Shown here: piece after piece, positions 16,578-25,087 of the stretch | How positions within the stretch are numbered: position 1 is the first letter of the stretch | Layout of the letters: every line of letters begins with the position of its first letter | Assembly (NCBI RefSeq): GCF_009663145.1 | Contig: NZ_VKHR01000061.1 | Location: 1 to 33,274 of the forward strand | Source: Shewanella sp. TC10 | GTDB taxonomy: Bacteria > Pseudomonadota > Gammaproteobacteria > Enterobacterales > Shewanellaceae | DNA: 33,274 nucleotides | Direction of reading: 5' to 3' | The notes under the pieces: model-generated | Seen by the model: only the letters and a program-made list of their open reading frames with translations | Databases searched by the model: none | Told to the model about the DNA's origin: nothing | Made by a program: the position numbers and the translations under genes

Positions 16578-16674
16578 TTATAAGTCGAAATAGTGATCTT
16601 TATTGGGCATACTGCCATCTGTCAAAATTTTGCTTTACAGTAAGAAGGCCGAGATTGAAGTTAGGACGATGCAA

Positions 16675-17598
16675 ATGAATGAATTAACTGAGTTTGAAAA
16701 GTATGTCATTGAGCAGAAAGGAACTGAACGTCCATTTAGTGGAGAATACGTCAATCATGAAGCTGAAGGTTTATATTTATGCAAAAAGTGCTTAGCGCCT
16801 TTGTATAAAAGTGAGCATAAGTTCAATGCATTTTGCGGCTGGCCAGCCTTTGATGACGAAATCCATGGTGCGATTAAACGAACATTAGATGCCGATGGAA
16901 AGCGCACAGAAATTACTTGCCATGAATGCGGTGGTCACCTTGGACATGTGTTTAAAGGGGAAATGCTGACGGGTAAAAATATGCGCCATTGTGTTAATTC
17001 AGTGTCTATGGTGTTTAAAAGCTACGAAGACATTGAAGCTGAAAAGTCACAAGCGGCAAAAGCAATGCAATTAGCGACATTTGGTGCAGGTTGCTTTTGG
17101 TGTATTGAGGCAATATTTCAACGACTCGATGGAGTTGAAAGTGTCTATTCTGGCTACAGCGGTGGAACGACTGAAGACGCCCATTACGACGCGGTATGTA
17201 GCGGAGTAACTGGCCATGCTGAAGTTATTCAGGTGACATTTGATCCGAAAGTCATTAGTTACAACACATTACTCTCGGTGTTTTTTGCCATACATGATCC
17301 CACCACATTAAATCAGCAAGGCAATGATAAAGGTCCGCAATACCGCTCAGTGATTTTTACTCATAATGCTGAGCAAGTCGATGCCGCGACGATTGCGATA
17401 AGTAAATTAATACAGCAGGGAATTTGGCCAAAACCAATTGTGACAGAAGTCAGCATGTACGAAGCTTTTTATCATGCAGAGAATTTTCACGATGATTACT
17501 TTGCTAAAAATGCTGAGCAACCTTATTGCCAGCTGTTAATAAAGCCGAAGTTTGAAAAAGCGATGAAACAATTTGAAGCGCTGTTAAAGAAAGAGTAG
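16675..17598 (+). CDS. Bifunctional methionine sulfoxide reductase, MsrB-MsrA fusion
   Basis: Repairs oxidised methionine in both stereo-forms. Residues 1-130 are MsrB: zinc cysteines C36/C39 (YLCKKC) and C82/C85 (TCHECGG), catalytic C106 in RHCVNSVSM. Residues 132-307 are MsrA: catalytic GCFWC at 139-143 and the YSGG turn. The order MsrB then MsrA is the reverse of the well-known Neisseria-type MsrA-MsrB fusion. No signal peptide is present, so the protein is cytoplasmic. I chose ATG 16675: AGGA (16663-16666) is 8 bases upstream, whereas ATG 16669 is only 2 bases from it and upstream non-ATG starts add unconserved residues. Confidence 0.92.
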   Translation: MNELTEFEKYVIEQKGTERPFSGEYVNHEAEGLYLCKKCLAPLYKSEHKFNAFCGWPAFDDEIHGAIKRTLDADGKRTEITCHECGGHLGHVFKGEMLTGKNMRHCVNSVSMVFKSYEDIEAEKSQAAKAMQLATFGAGCFWCIEAIFQRLDGVESVYSGYSGGTTEDAHYDAVCSGVTGHAEVIQVTFDPKVISYNTLLSVFFAIHDPTTLNQQGNDKGPQYRSVIFTHNAEQVDAATIAISKLIQQGIWPKPIVTEVSMYEAFYHAENFHDDYFAKNAEQPYCQLLIKPKFEKAMKQFEALLKKE

Positions 17599-17647
17599 CG
17601 TAGTTGCAGCAAGTCATACTGATAGCATGATTAAACTGTCACCCAAT

Positions 17648-17677
17648 AAAAAAGCGAACTAACTAGTTCGCTTTTTT
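17648..17677. terminator. Bidirectional intrinsic terminator between msrBA and sulP
   Basis: Perfect 13-bp arms (17648-17660 and 17665-17677, AGCGAACT core) with loop AACT, A6 on one side and T6 on the other. Shared by the converging genes. Confidence 0.92.
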
Positions 17678-17708
17678 GTTGATGGGATACATTACTTAAT
17701 GATTCGGA

Positions 17709-19268
17709 TTAAGAATCTAGTGCATCATCCGCTACTTTGTAATGTGGATCTTCAATAACGTTAACCTCAACTAAGTCGCGAGCCTTGTGAAGTAAGTCTT
17801 TACAGTCTGGACTTAAATGTCTTAAGTGTAATTTTTTACCCGCTGCGACATATCTTTCAGCTAACGTATCAATAGCGTCAAGTGCTGAGTGATCTGCAAC
17901 ACGTGAATTTTGGAAATCCACAATGATATCTTCAGGGTCATTTTCTGCATCGAAAAGATCTAAGAAGTTAGAAACTGAGCCGAAGAATAATGGGCCATTT
18001 AGTTTGTAAACTTTCCAGCCATTAGCATCAGTATTGGTTTCAACGTTAATGTGTTTGGCATGTTCCCATGCAAATACTAATGCTGAAACAATAACACCTA
18101 CGAATACTGCAAATGCTAAGTCGGTAAATACGGTGACGGTTGTTACTAAGATAATTACAAAGGCATCATGCTTAGGGACTTTACGCATGACTTTAAAACT
18201 AGCCCATTCAAATGTACCAAGTACAACAATGAACATCACACCAACTAGCGCAGCCAGAGGGATAATTTCAATAAATGCTGCGCCGAATAAGATAAAGGCG
18301 AGTAATGCTAACGCTGCTGTTATGCCTGATAAGCGGCCACGACCACCTGAGTTAATGTTAATCATTGATTGACCAATCATTGCACAACCACCCATAGCGC
18401 CAAAGAAGCCACTGGTGATGTTACCCACACCTTGGCCAACACATTCTTTGTTACCACGGCCGCGACTGTTAGTCATTTCATCGATTACAGTTAAAGTTAG
18501 TAACGATTCAATCAAACCTACAGCTGCAAGAATACATGCGTAAGGGAGAATGATATAAAGCGTTTCTAAATTAAATGGCACACTCGGAATAGCAAATGAA
18601 GGTAGGCTACCTGCAATCGTTGCATTTTCATCACCACTCATGGTTTTTAAGAAATCGAGTACGTTTCGAGTATCTAAATCCAATCCAACAACTATGGCTG
18701 TAACCGTTAAAATAGCCACCAGTGAAGACGGGATTGCAGTGGTTAACTTAGGTAAAAAATGGATAATAGCCATAGTTAGTGCCACAAGACCTAACATAAT
18801 CATCAATGGCTCTTGTCCAAGCCATACCATATTTCCTGCAGCATCTTTAACTTGGAACTGCCCAAGTTGTGCTAAGAAAATAACAATCGCCAGACCGTTT
18901 ACAAAGCCTATCATGACTGGGTAAGGTACTATGCGAATGAATTTACCGAGTTTAAAAACACCAGCAGAGATTTGAATTATCCCAGCTAGCACAACGGCTG
19001 CAAATAGGTATTGCACTCCATGTTCAACAACCAGTGAAACCATAACAACAGCCATTGCGCCTGTTGCGCCAGAGATCATCCCTGGACGTCCGCCAATAAC
19101 TGCAGTAATTAGACCCATAATAAAGGCTGCGTATAAACCCACCATAGGTTCAACTTGAGCGACAAATGCAAAAGCGACAGCTTCTGGAATAAGCGCTAGA
19201 GCAACAGTCAGACCAGATAATATATCTGCTTTGCTACTGCTGGTTTTGTGACGTAGTAGATCGAACAT
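17709..19268 (-). CDS. SulP-family inorganic anion transporter with STAS domain
   Basis: 519-residue inner-membrane carrier. About the first 400 residues are hydrophobic, with the SulP signature near the start (GLTVALALIPEAVAFAFVA) and GMISGATGAMAVV in the third helix. A cytoplasmic STAS domain (about 405-510) contains IIVDFQNSRVADHSALDAI. Sequence alone does not settle the anion. The overall look, with LNGPLFFGS opening the STAS domain, fits the bicarbonate-transporting (BicA-like) side of the family, but sulfate is possible. It is a monocistronic unit ended by the strong shared terminator. It is unrelated to its neighbours in pathway. Confidence 0.88.
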   Translation of the reverse strand: MFDLLRHKTSSSKADILSGLTVALALIPEAVAFAFVAQVEPMVGLYAAFIMGLITAVIGGRPGMISGATGAMAVVMVSLVVEHGVQYLFAAVVLAGIIQISAGVFKLGKFIRIVPYPVMIGFVNGLAIVIFLAQLGQFQVKDAAGNMVWLGQEPLMIMLGLVALTMAIIHFLPKLTTAIPSSLVAILTVTAIVVGLDLDTRNVLDFLKTMSGDENATIAGSLPSFAIPSVPFNLETLYIILPYACILAAVGLIESLLTLTVIDEMTNSRGRGNKECVGQGVGNITSGFFGAMGGCAMIGQSMININSGGRGRLSGITAALALLAFILFGAAFIEIIPLAALVGVMFIVVLGTFEWASFKVMRKVPKHDAFVIILVTTVTVFTDLAFAVFVGVIVSALVFAWEHAKHINVETNTDANGWKVYKLNGPLFFGSVSNFLDLFDAENDPEDIIVDFQNSRVADHSALDAIDTLAERYVAAGKKLHLRHLSPDCKDLLHKARDLVEVNVIEDPHYKVADDALDS

Positions 19269-19397
19269 TTAGCCCCTGAAAACAATTGAAGTGTTTGAAA
19301 ATAAAAGTGTGCGTATGTTAACAAATATTAATGCGGCGCTAAACCTGAAATTAAGCTTAATTGAGTATAAATAGCATATTTAATCAAACTGTAAACA

Positions 19398-19428
19398 TAA
19401 AAAAACCACGCTAATTAGCGTGGTTTTT
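19398..19428. terminator. Intrinsic terminator downstream of rne
   Basis: Perfect 12-bp arms AAAAACCACGCT (19401-19412) and its complement (19417-19428), loop AATT. The A-run on the left gives a T-run on the minus strand, so it ends rne transcripts. Confidence 0.9.
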
Positions 19429-19460
19429 GAAAATGTCTTAAACAGACAAAGCTTACATCA

Positions 19461-22400
19461 TTATGCTTTTGTCATATCTGAAGAAGCACTGTTTGCTACT
19501 TTAGATTTTGCTGTTTCAGCATTAGGCTGTGATTTTTGATATTCACGTCCCTTAGGTACGGCTTGTTGCTGACGTACTTCAGAAACAGGCTTAGTGGTAT
19601 CTGACATCACCATAGAGCCGAAGCGACTAGCTGCAGCAGGCTTTTTAGCCGGAGCTTCAGCTGGCGTTTCTACCTTAGCTTCAACAGCAGCTGGAGTGGC
19701 AACAGCTTTGCGTTGAATTGCTGCAGGCTTAGCCATTGGTGCAGAAGCAATAGAGTTGTCTTTTGCTGGCGCTTTAGGTGCTTCAGTTTTAACTTCTTCT
19801 GTTACAGGCTCTTGAGCAATCGCCGCTTCAGTTTTAACTTCTTCAACTACAGGCTCTTGAGCAATAGGTGCTTCAGTTTTAACGTCTTCAACTACAGGCT
19901 CTTGAGCAATAGGCGCTTCAGTTTTAACTTCTTCAGCTACAGGCTCTTGAGCAACAGGCGCTTCAGTTTTAACTTCTTCAGCTACAGGTTCTTGAGCAAC
20001 AGGGGCTTCAGTTTTAACTTCTTCAGCTACAGGCTCTTGTGCAACAGGCGCTTCAACTTTAACTTCTTCAACAACTGGTGTTGTTTCAGCAGCAGGAGCC
20101 TCAGTTTTAGCTTCAACTGCCGCTTCAGCTTGTTCTGCATCAAGTTGTTTCTCAAGTTCATCAACTGGTGTGAATACCGCAGTAGCTGGAGACGTTTCAT
20201 CTTCATCACGACGACGACGTTGACCCGCTGCACGAAGGTGACGAGGACTACGACGACTACGACGTTGGCCTTGTTTTTCTTCGCTGTCTTCTGCGTTAGT
20301 TTCTTCAGTCGCTTCTGCAACAGCTTCAACTTTAGCTGGAGCGCTTGGCGCGGAGCTTGCTGATTCTGAAGCAACGGTTTGTGTTGTTTCTACCGCTGAG
20401 GTTTCAACTTTAGCTTCTACAGTTTCAGGCTTTTCAGTTTTAACAACTGGTGCATCTTTAGCTGTTTCAGGCTTAGTCGTTTCTACAGACTCTGATTTAG
20501 CGGTATCAGTTTTCGCATTGTTGTCTTTTCTTGGACGACGAGTGCGAGCTGGCTTAGCAGTCTGTTCAGTCGCAGCAGGTTTTGCTGCTTCTACAGATGC
20601 ATTGCTTTCACTGGCTTCAACTTCGTTTAACTTGGCTTCATTTTGCTCGTTTTCAATACGAACTTTACGGCGCATGTTACGACGTTGACGGCGTTCTCTA
20701 GCTGCTTCTTGCTTAGGCGATTTTTCACCTTCATTGCGAGTTTTATCAGCTGGAGCCTTAGCATTTTTTGCTTTAGGGTCATTCTTGTTCTGACGTTTAT
20801 CTTGCTCTTTATTAGCAACATCTCTGTCAGACTTCTTGTTACGGCCCTTGTTGTCTCTGCCTTTATTTTCGGCATCATTACGGTTGTCGCTACGATTGTC
20901 ATTACGGTTGCGGCGGTTATCGTTACGACGAGAGTCATTACGACGGTTGCGGCGGTTGTTTTGACCTTCTTTACGATTCTTATCTGACGGCTTAGATTCA
21001 GTTTTAGCTGGTTCATCTGATGAGAACAGCTTGCTGATTGCAGAAACCATTTTAGAGAAGAAACCCGGCTCTGATGGCGCTTGAGCGGCAGCTTTAGCTG
21101 GTTGCTCTGGAGCAGGCTTAGGTGCATTTTTGGGCGTTCCAAAACCTTTAATAGCAGGTTGAGGTGCTTCTGCACGTTCAAGTTTACGAGGCTCGTAAAG
21201 TTTAGCGTCTGGCTTTTCTACACGTTTGTAGCTTGACTCTACTACTTCATCGTCGCTTCTTAAACGAGATACTCGGTAGTCAGGTGTTGTCATATGAGCA
21301 TCAGGAATCACATAAACTTCAACGTTGTGGCGCTCTTCAGTGATGCGAATTGCTTTACGCTTTTCATTTAATAGGAAAGCAGCAACATCTACCGGTACAA
21401 CGGCTTCAATTTGTGAAGTGTTCTCTTTAATTGCTTCTTCTTCCATTAAACGCAGAATTGAAAGCGCTAAAGATTCAGTACTACGAATAGTACCTTGACC
21501 GTGACAGCGTGGACATAAGTGTGCAGCTGATTCGCCAAGAGAAGGGCGTAGACGTTGGCGAGACATTTCCATCAAACCAAAGCGAGAAATACGACCTAAC
21601 TGAACACGTGCACGGTCTAAATGAACCGCATCACGCATTCTGTTTTCAACTTCACGTTGATGTCTAACTGGAGTCATATCGATGAAATCGATAACTACTA
21701 AACCACCCAAGTCACGTAAACGTAATTGACGGGCAATTTCGTCTGCTGCTTCAAGGTTTGTATTCAGTGCTGTCTCTTCGATATCACCGCCTTTAGTTGC
21801 TCTGGCAGAGTTAATATCGATAGAAGTTAATGCTTCAGTTGGGTCAATAACGATTGAACCACCAGAAGGTAAGCGAACTTCACGTTGGAAAGCTGACTCA
21901 ATCTGAGATTCGATTTGGAAGTGTGTGAACAATGGCACTTCAGATTCGTAACGCTTAACACGCTCTACAAAGTCAGGACGAACTAGACCAATATGTTGTT
22001 TTGCTTCTTCAAAAATACGTGGGTGATCAATTAAGATTTCACCAACATCACGGCGTAAGTAATCACGGATTGCGCGAACAATCACGTTACTTTCTTGGTG
22101 AATTAAGAAAGGTGCAGGTTTGCTTTGAGCGGCTTCTTGAATCGCATCCCAGTGATGTTGTAGAACCTTAAGATCCCACTTTAATTCAGCAGCATCTTTA
22201 CCAACACCAGCAGTACGTACAATCAGACCCATACCATTTGGTACAGATAACTCTGACATTGCAGCTTTAAGTTCAGTACGCTCATCACCTTCGATACGAC
22301 GTGAAATACCGCCGGCACGAGGGTTGTTAGGCATTAGGACTAAATAAGAACCTGCAAGAGAGATGAATGTAGTTAAGGCTGCGCCTTTATTACCACGTTC

Positions 22401-22721
22401 TTCTTTGTCGATTTGTACGATAACTTCCTGACCTTCAGATACCACTTCTTTGATATTTGGACGGCCTTGGAAAGAGTAACCTTTAGGGAAGTATTCGCGT
22501 GCGATTTCTTTAAGGGGAAGGAAACCGTGACGATCAGCGCCGTAATCAACAAACGCAGCTTCTAGTGAAGGTTCTACGCGAGTGATGGTGCCTTTATAGA
22601 TATTTGATTTTTTTTGTTCATGGCCTGGGCTTTCGATATCCAGATCATACAATTGTTGCCCATCTACAAGGGCAACGCGCAACTCTTCCGATTGAGTTGC
22701 ATTAATTAACATACGTTTCAT
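19461..22721 (-). CDS. rne: Ribonuclease E
   Basis: 1086-residue endoribonuclease, core of the RNA degradosome. The catalytic half (1 to about 520) has the S1 domain (about 36-120), DNase-I-like metal site D302 (SIDINSARATKGGD) and D345 (VVIDFIDMTP), and the zinc-link CPRC at 403-406, each one residue off E. coli numbering. The C-terminal half is disordered. It has a PAPEQPAKAAAQ linker, a possible amphipathic membrane-targeting helix (FFSKMVSAISKLFSS), an Arg/Asn/Asp-rich RNA-binding tract, a second basic patch (RRSRRSPRHLRAAGQRRRR), then six 15-residue repeats (885-974). It ends near SRFGSMVMSDTTKP, possibly a partner-binding motif. Long leader upstream; autoregulation likely. Confidence 0.96.
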   Translation of the reverse strand: MKRMLINATQSEELRVALVDGQQLYDLDIESPGHEQKKSNIYKGTITRVEPSLEAAFVDYGADRHGFLPLKEIAREYFPKGYSFQGRPNIKEVVSEGQEVIVQIDKEERGNKGAALTTFISLAGSYLVLMPNNPRAGGISRRIEGDERTELKAAMSELSVPNGMGLIVRTAGVGKDAAELKWDLKVLQHHWDAIQEAAQSKPAPFLIHQESNVIVRAIRDYLRRDVGEILIDHPRIFEEAKQHIGLVRPDFVERVKRYESEVPLFTHFQIESQIESAFQREVRLPSGGSIVIDPTEALTSIDINSARATKGGDIEETALNTNLEAADEIARQLRLRDLGGLVVIDFIDMTPVRHQREVENRMRDAVHLDRARVQLGRISRFGLMEMSRQRLRPSLGESAAHLCPRCHGQGTIRSTESLALSILRLMEEEAIKENTSQIEAVVPVDVAAFLLNEKRKAIRITEERHNVEVYVIPDAHMTTPDYRVSRLRSDDEVVESSYKRVEKPDAKLYEPRKLERAEAPQPAIKGFGTPKNAPKPAPEQPAKAAAQAPSEPGFFSKMVSAISKLFSSDEPAKTESKPSDKNRKEGQNNRRNRRNDSRRNDNRRNRNDNRSDNRNDAENKGRDNKGRNKKSDRDVANKEQDKRQNKNDPKAKNAKAPADKTRNEGEKSPKQEAARERRQRRNMRRKVRIENEQNEAKLNEVEASESNASVEAAKPAATEQTAKPARTRRPRKDNNAKTDTAKSESVETTKPETAKDAPVVKTEKPETVEAKVETSAVETTQTVASESASSAPSAPAKVEAVAEATEETNAEDSEEKQGQRRSRRSPRHLRAAGQRRRRDEDETSPATAVFTPVDELEKQLDAEQAEAAVEAKTEAPAAETTPVVEEVKVEAPVAQEPVAEEVKTEAPVAQEPVAEEVKTEAPVAQEPVAEEVKTEAPIAQEPVVEDVKTEAPIAQEPVVEEVKTEAAIAQEPVTEEVKTEAPKAPAKDNSIASAPMAKPAAIQRKAVATPAAVEAKVETPAEAPAKKPAAASRFGSMVMSDTTKPVSEVRQQQAVPKGREYQKSQPNAETAKSKVANSASSDMTKA
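19773..20069 (-). repeat. 45-bp tandem repeats in the RNase E C-terminal scaffold
   Basis: Six full 45-bp units (19800-20069) plus a 27-bp partial unit (19773-19799) encode EEVKTEAPVAQEPVA-like 15-mers at residues 885-983. Units differ by only a few bases, which suggests recent duplication. Length change in multiples of 45 bp would keep the frame. Confidence 0.93.
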
Positions 22722-23068
22722 GATGACTTAATTCTTCTAATAAGGTCATCAAACAAAGACTTATCGTTGCATTACGGGCCTAAAATTATTCATCACGAAG
22801 CCTCGCGGCTGGTTTTTAGGCAAGTTAGGTGCGCATTGCTGTAAGACGCATTCGCTGCGTGTCGCATCCTATTTATGGCTTATTTTTTAATGATTACAAA
22901 AACAAGGAACTCGTTGTTAATGACCAACAAACCCCATAAATTTAAATTTCTTATCCAGTAATGCCCAAGTCGATTCTGTCTGTTTGATGACAAGCTAAAA
23001 TTTGTTCGAATTTGGGGGTGTAATGTTTCAGGAAAACTTTGTAAATAATGATGAAACAGACGGTTTAA

Positions 23069-23126
23069 CTGTAAAAGCAATTCTTATTGCTTTGTGATGT
23101 TTACAGTTTGCAAATCAATGATTTGC
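23069..23126 (-). ncRNA. Structured element, candidate rne 5'-UTR autoregulatory hairpins
   Basis: A nested stem has outer arms CTGTAAA/TTTACAG (23069-23075 and 23100-23106) and inner arms AAAGCAAT/ATTGCTTT (23074-23081 and 23086-23093). A second perfect 8-bp hairpin lies at 23110-23126 (GCAAATCA/TGATTTGC). In E. coli, rne leader hairpins are the site where RNase E cleaves its own mRNA. The equivalent role here is inferred from position only. Confidence 0.4.
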
Positions 23127-23293
23127 GACCTGCCGTGCTCATGAATTCTACTGAAAAAACACCTTAATAAATTGAGTTTGTGAACATTTTATTCACTGTT
23201 TATCCTCAATCACTGCGCAAATATAGCAATAAACAATTTATACAGCAATCAAAACAACGAATTCTTATTGTCCCATCGAAGCAAAAGTTAGGG

Positions 23294-23299
23294 TACAAT
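23294..23299 (+). promoter_or_regulatory. Sigma-70 -10 element for rluC
   Basis: TACAAT followed by a GC-rich discriminator (GTGCGCCG). The best -35 candidate (TTGTCC, 23268-23273) is 20 bp away, longer than ideal. A start of transcription near 23306 gives a leader of about 20 bases before the chosen rluC ATG. Confidence 0.5.
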
Positions 23300-23326
23300 G
23301 TGCGCCGTAATTACTATAGGCGCATC

Positions 23327-24283
23327 ATGAATACAGAAACTCCCACAAAAGTTCAATTGGTCACTATTGATGAAGATCATTTTGAGCAACGCATTGATAA
23401 TTTTCTCCTCACCAAATTAAAAGGTGTTCCTAAAAGCATGATTTACAGAATCGTGCGTAAAGGTGAGGTGCGTGTAAATAAGAAAAGGATAAAACCTGAG
23501 TATAAATTACAGATTGATGATGTGGTTCGTATTCCGCCTGTAAGAATGGCTGAGAAAGATCATCGTACAGCACCGTCGCCAAAATTATCAAAAGTGACTC
23601 AGTTAGAATCACGTATCATCCATGAAGATAATCATCTCATTGTTTTGAATAAACCAGCAGGCATTGCTGTTCATGGTGGCAGCGGGGTTGATTTTGGTGT
23701 GATTGAAGGATTGCGCTCACTGCGACCTCAACAAAAGTTTTTAGAACTCGTTCACCGTTTAGATAAAGATACCTCAGGTGTTTTGCTTATTGCTAAAAAG
23801 CGAAGTGCATTGAAGCATCTGCATGACCAGCTGCGCAAAAAGACCATGCAAAAAGATTATTTGGCGCTTGTGCGTGGTGATTGGCAAGCAAAAGATAAAG
23901 TGGTTAAAGCCCCTTTGCTGAAAATCACTCTTAAATCAGGTGAACGAATAGTACGAGTTAATCAGGAAGGTAAACCTTCTGAAACCCGTTACAAAATAAT
24001 GCAACGCTATCACGGTTGTACTTTGGTTAAAGCCAGCCCAGTAACAGGCCGTACACATCAAATTCGTGTTCATTGTCAGTATGCAGGGCATGCAATTGCT
24101 TGTGATGATAAATATAGCGAACAAAAATTTGATGACTCAATGCGCGAGAAAGGGCTGAACCGTTTGTTCTTACATGCTGCTGAGCTTAAATTTATTCATC
24201 CTGAAAACGATGAAGTCAAAATAGTCAAAGCTCCATTAGATGATATTTTGCAATCGACACTAGAGAAATTAAAGCGCGCATAA
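23327..24283 (+). CDS. rluC: 23S rRNA pseudouridine synthase RluC
   Basis: Makes pseudouridines 955, 2504 and 2580 in 23S rRNA (E. coli numbering). 318 residues from ATG 23327. The frame stays open to 23180, but that extension would include the promoter and has unconserved residues. S4 RNA-binding domain at about 20-70 (QRIDNFLLTKLKGVPKSMIYRIVRKGEVRVN). The catalytic domain has D146 in HRLDKDTSGVLL and the PVTGRTHQIRVH motif near 240. Divergence from rne and coupling to a HAD phosphatase gene 11 bp downstream match the arrangement known in related bacteria. Confidence 0.94.
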   Translation: MNTETPTKVQLVTIDEDHFEQRIDNFLLTKLKGVPKSMIYRIVRKGEVRVNKKRIKPEYKLQIDDVVRIPPVRMAEKDHRTAPSPKLSKVTQLESRIIHEDNHLIVLNKPAGIAVHGGSGVDFGVIEGLRSLRPQQKFLELVHRLDKDTSGVLLIAKKRSALKHLHDQLRKKTMQKDYLALVRGDWQAKDKVVKAPLLKITLKSGERIVRVNQEGKPSETRYKIMQRYHGCTLVKASPVTGRTHQIRVHCQYAGHAIACDDKYSEQKFDDSMREKGLNRLFLHAAELKFIHPENDEVKIVKAPLDDILQSTLEKLKRA

Positions 24284-24294
24284 AGGCAGATAAG

Positions 24295-24936
24295 ATGAAG
24301 CAGTATCAGTTAGTCATATTTGATTGGGATGGCACCTTAATGGATTCAATTGGTAAAATTGTTGATTGCATGCAAAGTGTCGCCCAAGAGCTAAGTTTGT
24401 TAGTACCTAGCGAACAGCAGGTGCGGGATATTATCGGTCTATCAATTTTACCTGCAATGGAAAAGTTGTTCCCTGATAATGCAGATAAATATGATGACTT
24501 GCTTGAAGCATATAAAAATTACTATCTGAATATTAATTCAACGCCTTCGCCTTTATTTGAAGGTATTGAATCAGTATTAACTCAAATCCAAGCCGCAGGA
24601 CATACACTTGCGATTGCAACAGGTAAGCGTAGAGCAGGCCTTGACCGCATGTTAGTTGAAACCGGCCTAGGGCAATATTTTTTCGCCACACGATCAGCTG
24701 ATGAAGCAGAGTCTAAGCCACACCCTTCAATGATTACTTCGCTATTAGAAGAGTTCAATGTCGCACCAGAACAAGCGGTAATGATTGGTGATTCTAAGTT
24801 AGATATTGCGATGGCTAATAATGCGGGTGTGAGCAGCATTGCAGTGACCTATGGCGCCCATAGTTTGGAAGATTTATTGAGCCAAAACCCGACAGCCACA
24901 GCAAGTAAGCCAACCGATATATTGCTGCATCTTTAG
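24295..24936 (+). CDS. HAD-superfamily IA hydrolase (phosphoglycolate phosphatase-like)
   Basis: 213-residue cytoplasmic phosphatase. Motif I FDWDGTLMDS has nucleophile D10 and acid D12. Motif II is IATGKRRAGL, the motif III lysine lies in AESKPHPSM, and motif IV is MIGDSKLDIAMA. A helical cap domain occupies about 18-85, placing it in the subclass-I group with Gph and YjjG-like enzymes. The substrate is not evident. It starts 11 bp after rluC, so the two are co-transcribed. The TAATGAC repeat and a shared terminator follow. Confidence 0.9.
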   Translation: MKQYQLVIFDWDGTLMDSIGKIVDCMQSVAQELSLLVPSEQQVRDIIGLSILPAMEKLFPDNADKYDDLLEAYKNYYLNINSTPSPLFEGIESVLTQIQAAGHTLAIATGKRRAGLDRMLVETGLGQYFFATRSADEAESKPHPSMITSLLEEFNVAPEQAVMIGDSKLDIAMANNAGVSSIAVTYGAHSLEDLLSQNPTATASKPTDILLHL

Positions 24937-24980
24937 TTTATTGTATTTGTTGTACTTATAGATTGGGTAAACGATTGCTC

Positions 24981-25029
24981 TAATGACTAATGACTAATGA
25001 CTAATGACTAATGACTAATGACTAATGAT
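24981..25029. repeat. Heptanucleotide tandem repeat (TAATGAC)6 plus one degenerate copy
   Basis: Six perfect head-to-tail copies of TAATGAC at 24981-25022, then TAATGAT at 25023-25029. It lies between the HAD gene stop and the shared terminator, and carries stop codons in two forward frames (TAA, TGA). A simple-sequence locus that can vary in copy number by slippage. Confidence 0.95.
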
Positions 25030-25034
25030 TTTAT

Positions 25035-25065
25035 AAAAGCCGATGATTAACTCATCGGCTTTTTT
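25035..25065. terminator. Bidirectional terminator between the HAD and lipoprotein genes
   Basis: Perfect 12-bp arms AAAAGCCGATGA (25035-25046) and TCATCGGCTTTT (25052-25063), loop TTAAC, extended T-run to the right. Confidence 0.9.
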
Positions 25066-25087
25066 GTGTCGAAGACTAAAGTAAAAA

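Larger units (their letters stand above)
22722..23326. other. Divergent rne-rluC intergenic region with probable long rne leader
   Basis: 605 bp between the two ATGs, similar to the long E. coli rne leader arrangement. It holds stem-loops at 23069-23106 and 23110-23126 and a smaller one around 22845-22865 (GACGCA against TGCGTC). No coding region is convincing. The rluC -10 is near the right edge. The rne promoter was not located with certainty. Confidence 0.6.

Noticed and set aside
19773..20069. Regular 45-bp repeats as a CRISPR array
   Set aside because: The repeats are contiguous with no spacers and lie in frame inside rne.
19713..20987. Long plus-strand ORFs (19713-20363 and 20643-20987) opposite rne
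   Set aside because: They are antisense images of the repetitive, compositionally biased rne C-terminus; their Phe/Ser/Arg-rich products have no domain logic and rne itself is unmistakable.
22880..23080. 66-codon minus-strand ORF in the rne leader
   Set aside because: No good start signal; it overlaps the likely untranslated rne leader and shows no protein-like pattern.
23180..23326. N-terminal extension of RluC from the ORF start at 23180
   Set aside because: The extension would be translated across the probable -10 element at 23294-23299 and is unlike any RluC N-terminus; ATG 23327 is preferred.
24981..25029. Heptamer repeat as a CRISPR or an origin iteron array
   Set aside because: Units are only 7 bp without spacers, and there is no replication gene, DnaA box cluster or AT-rich unwinding element beside it.
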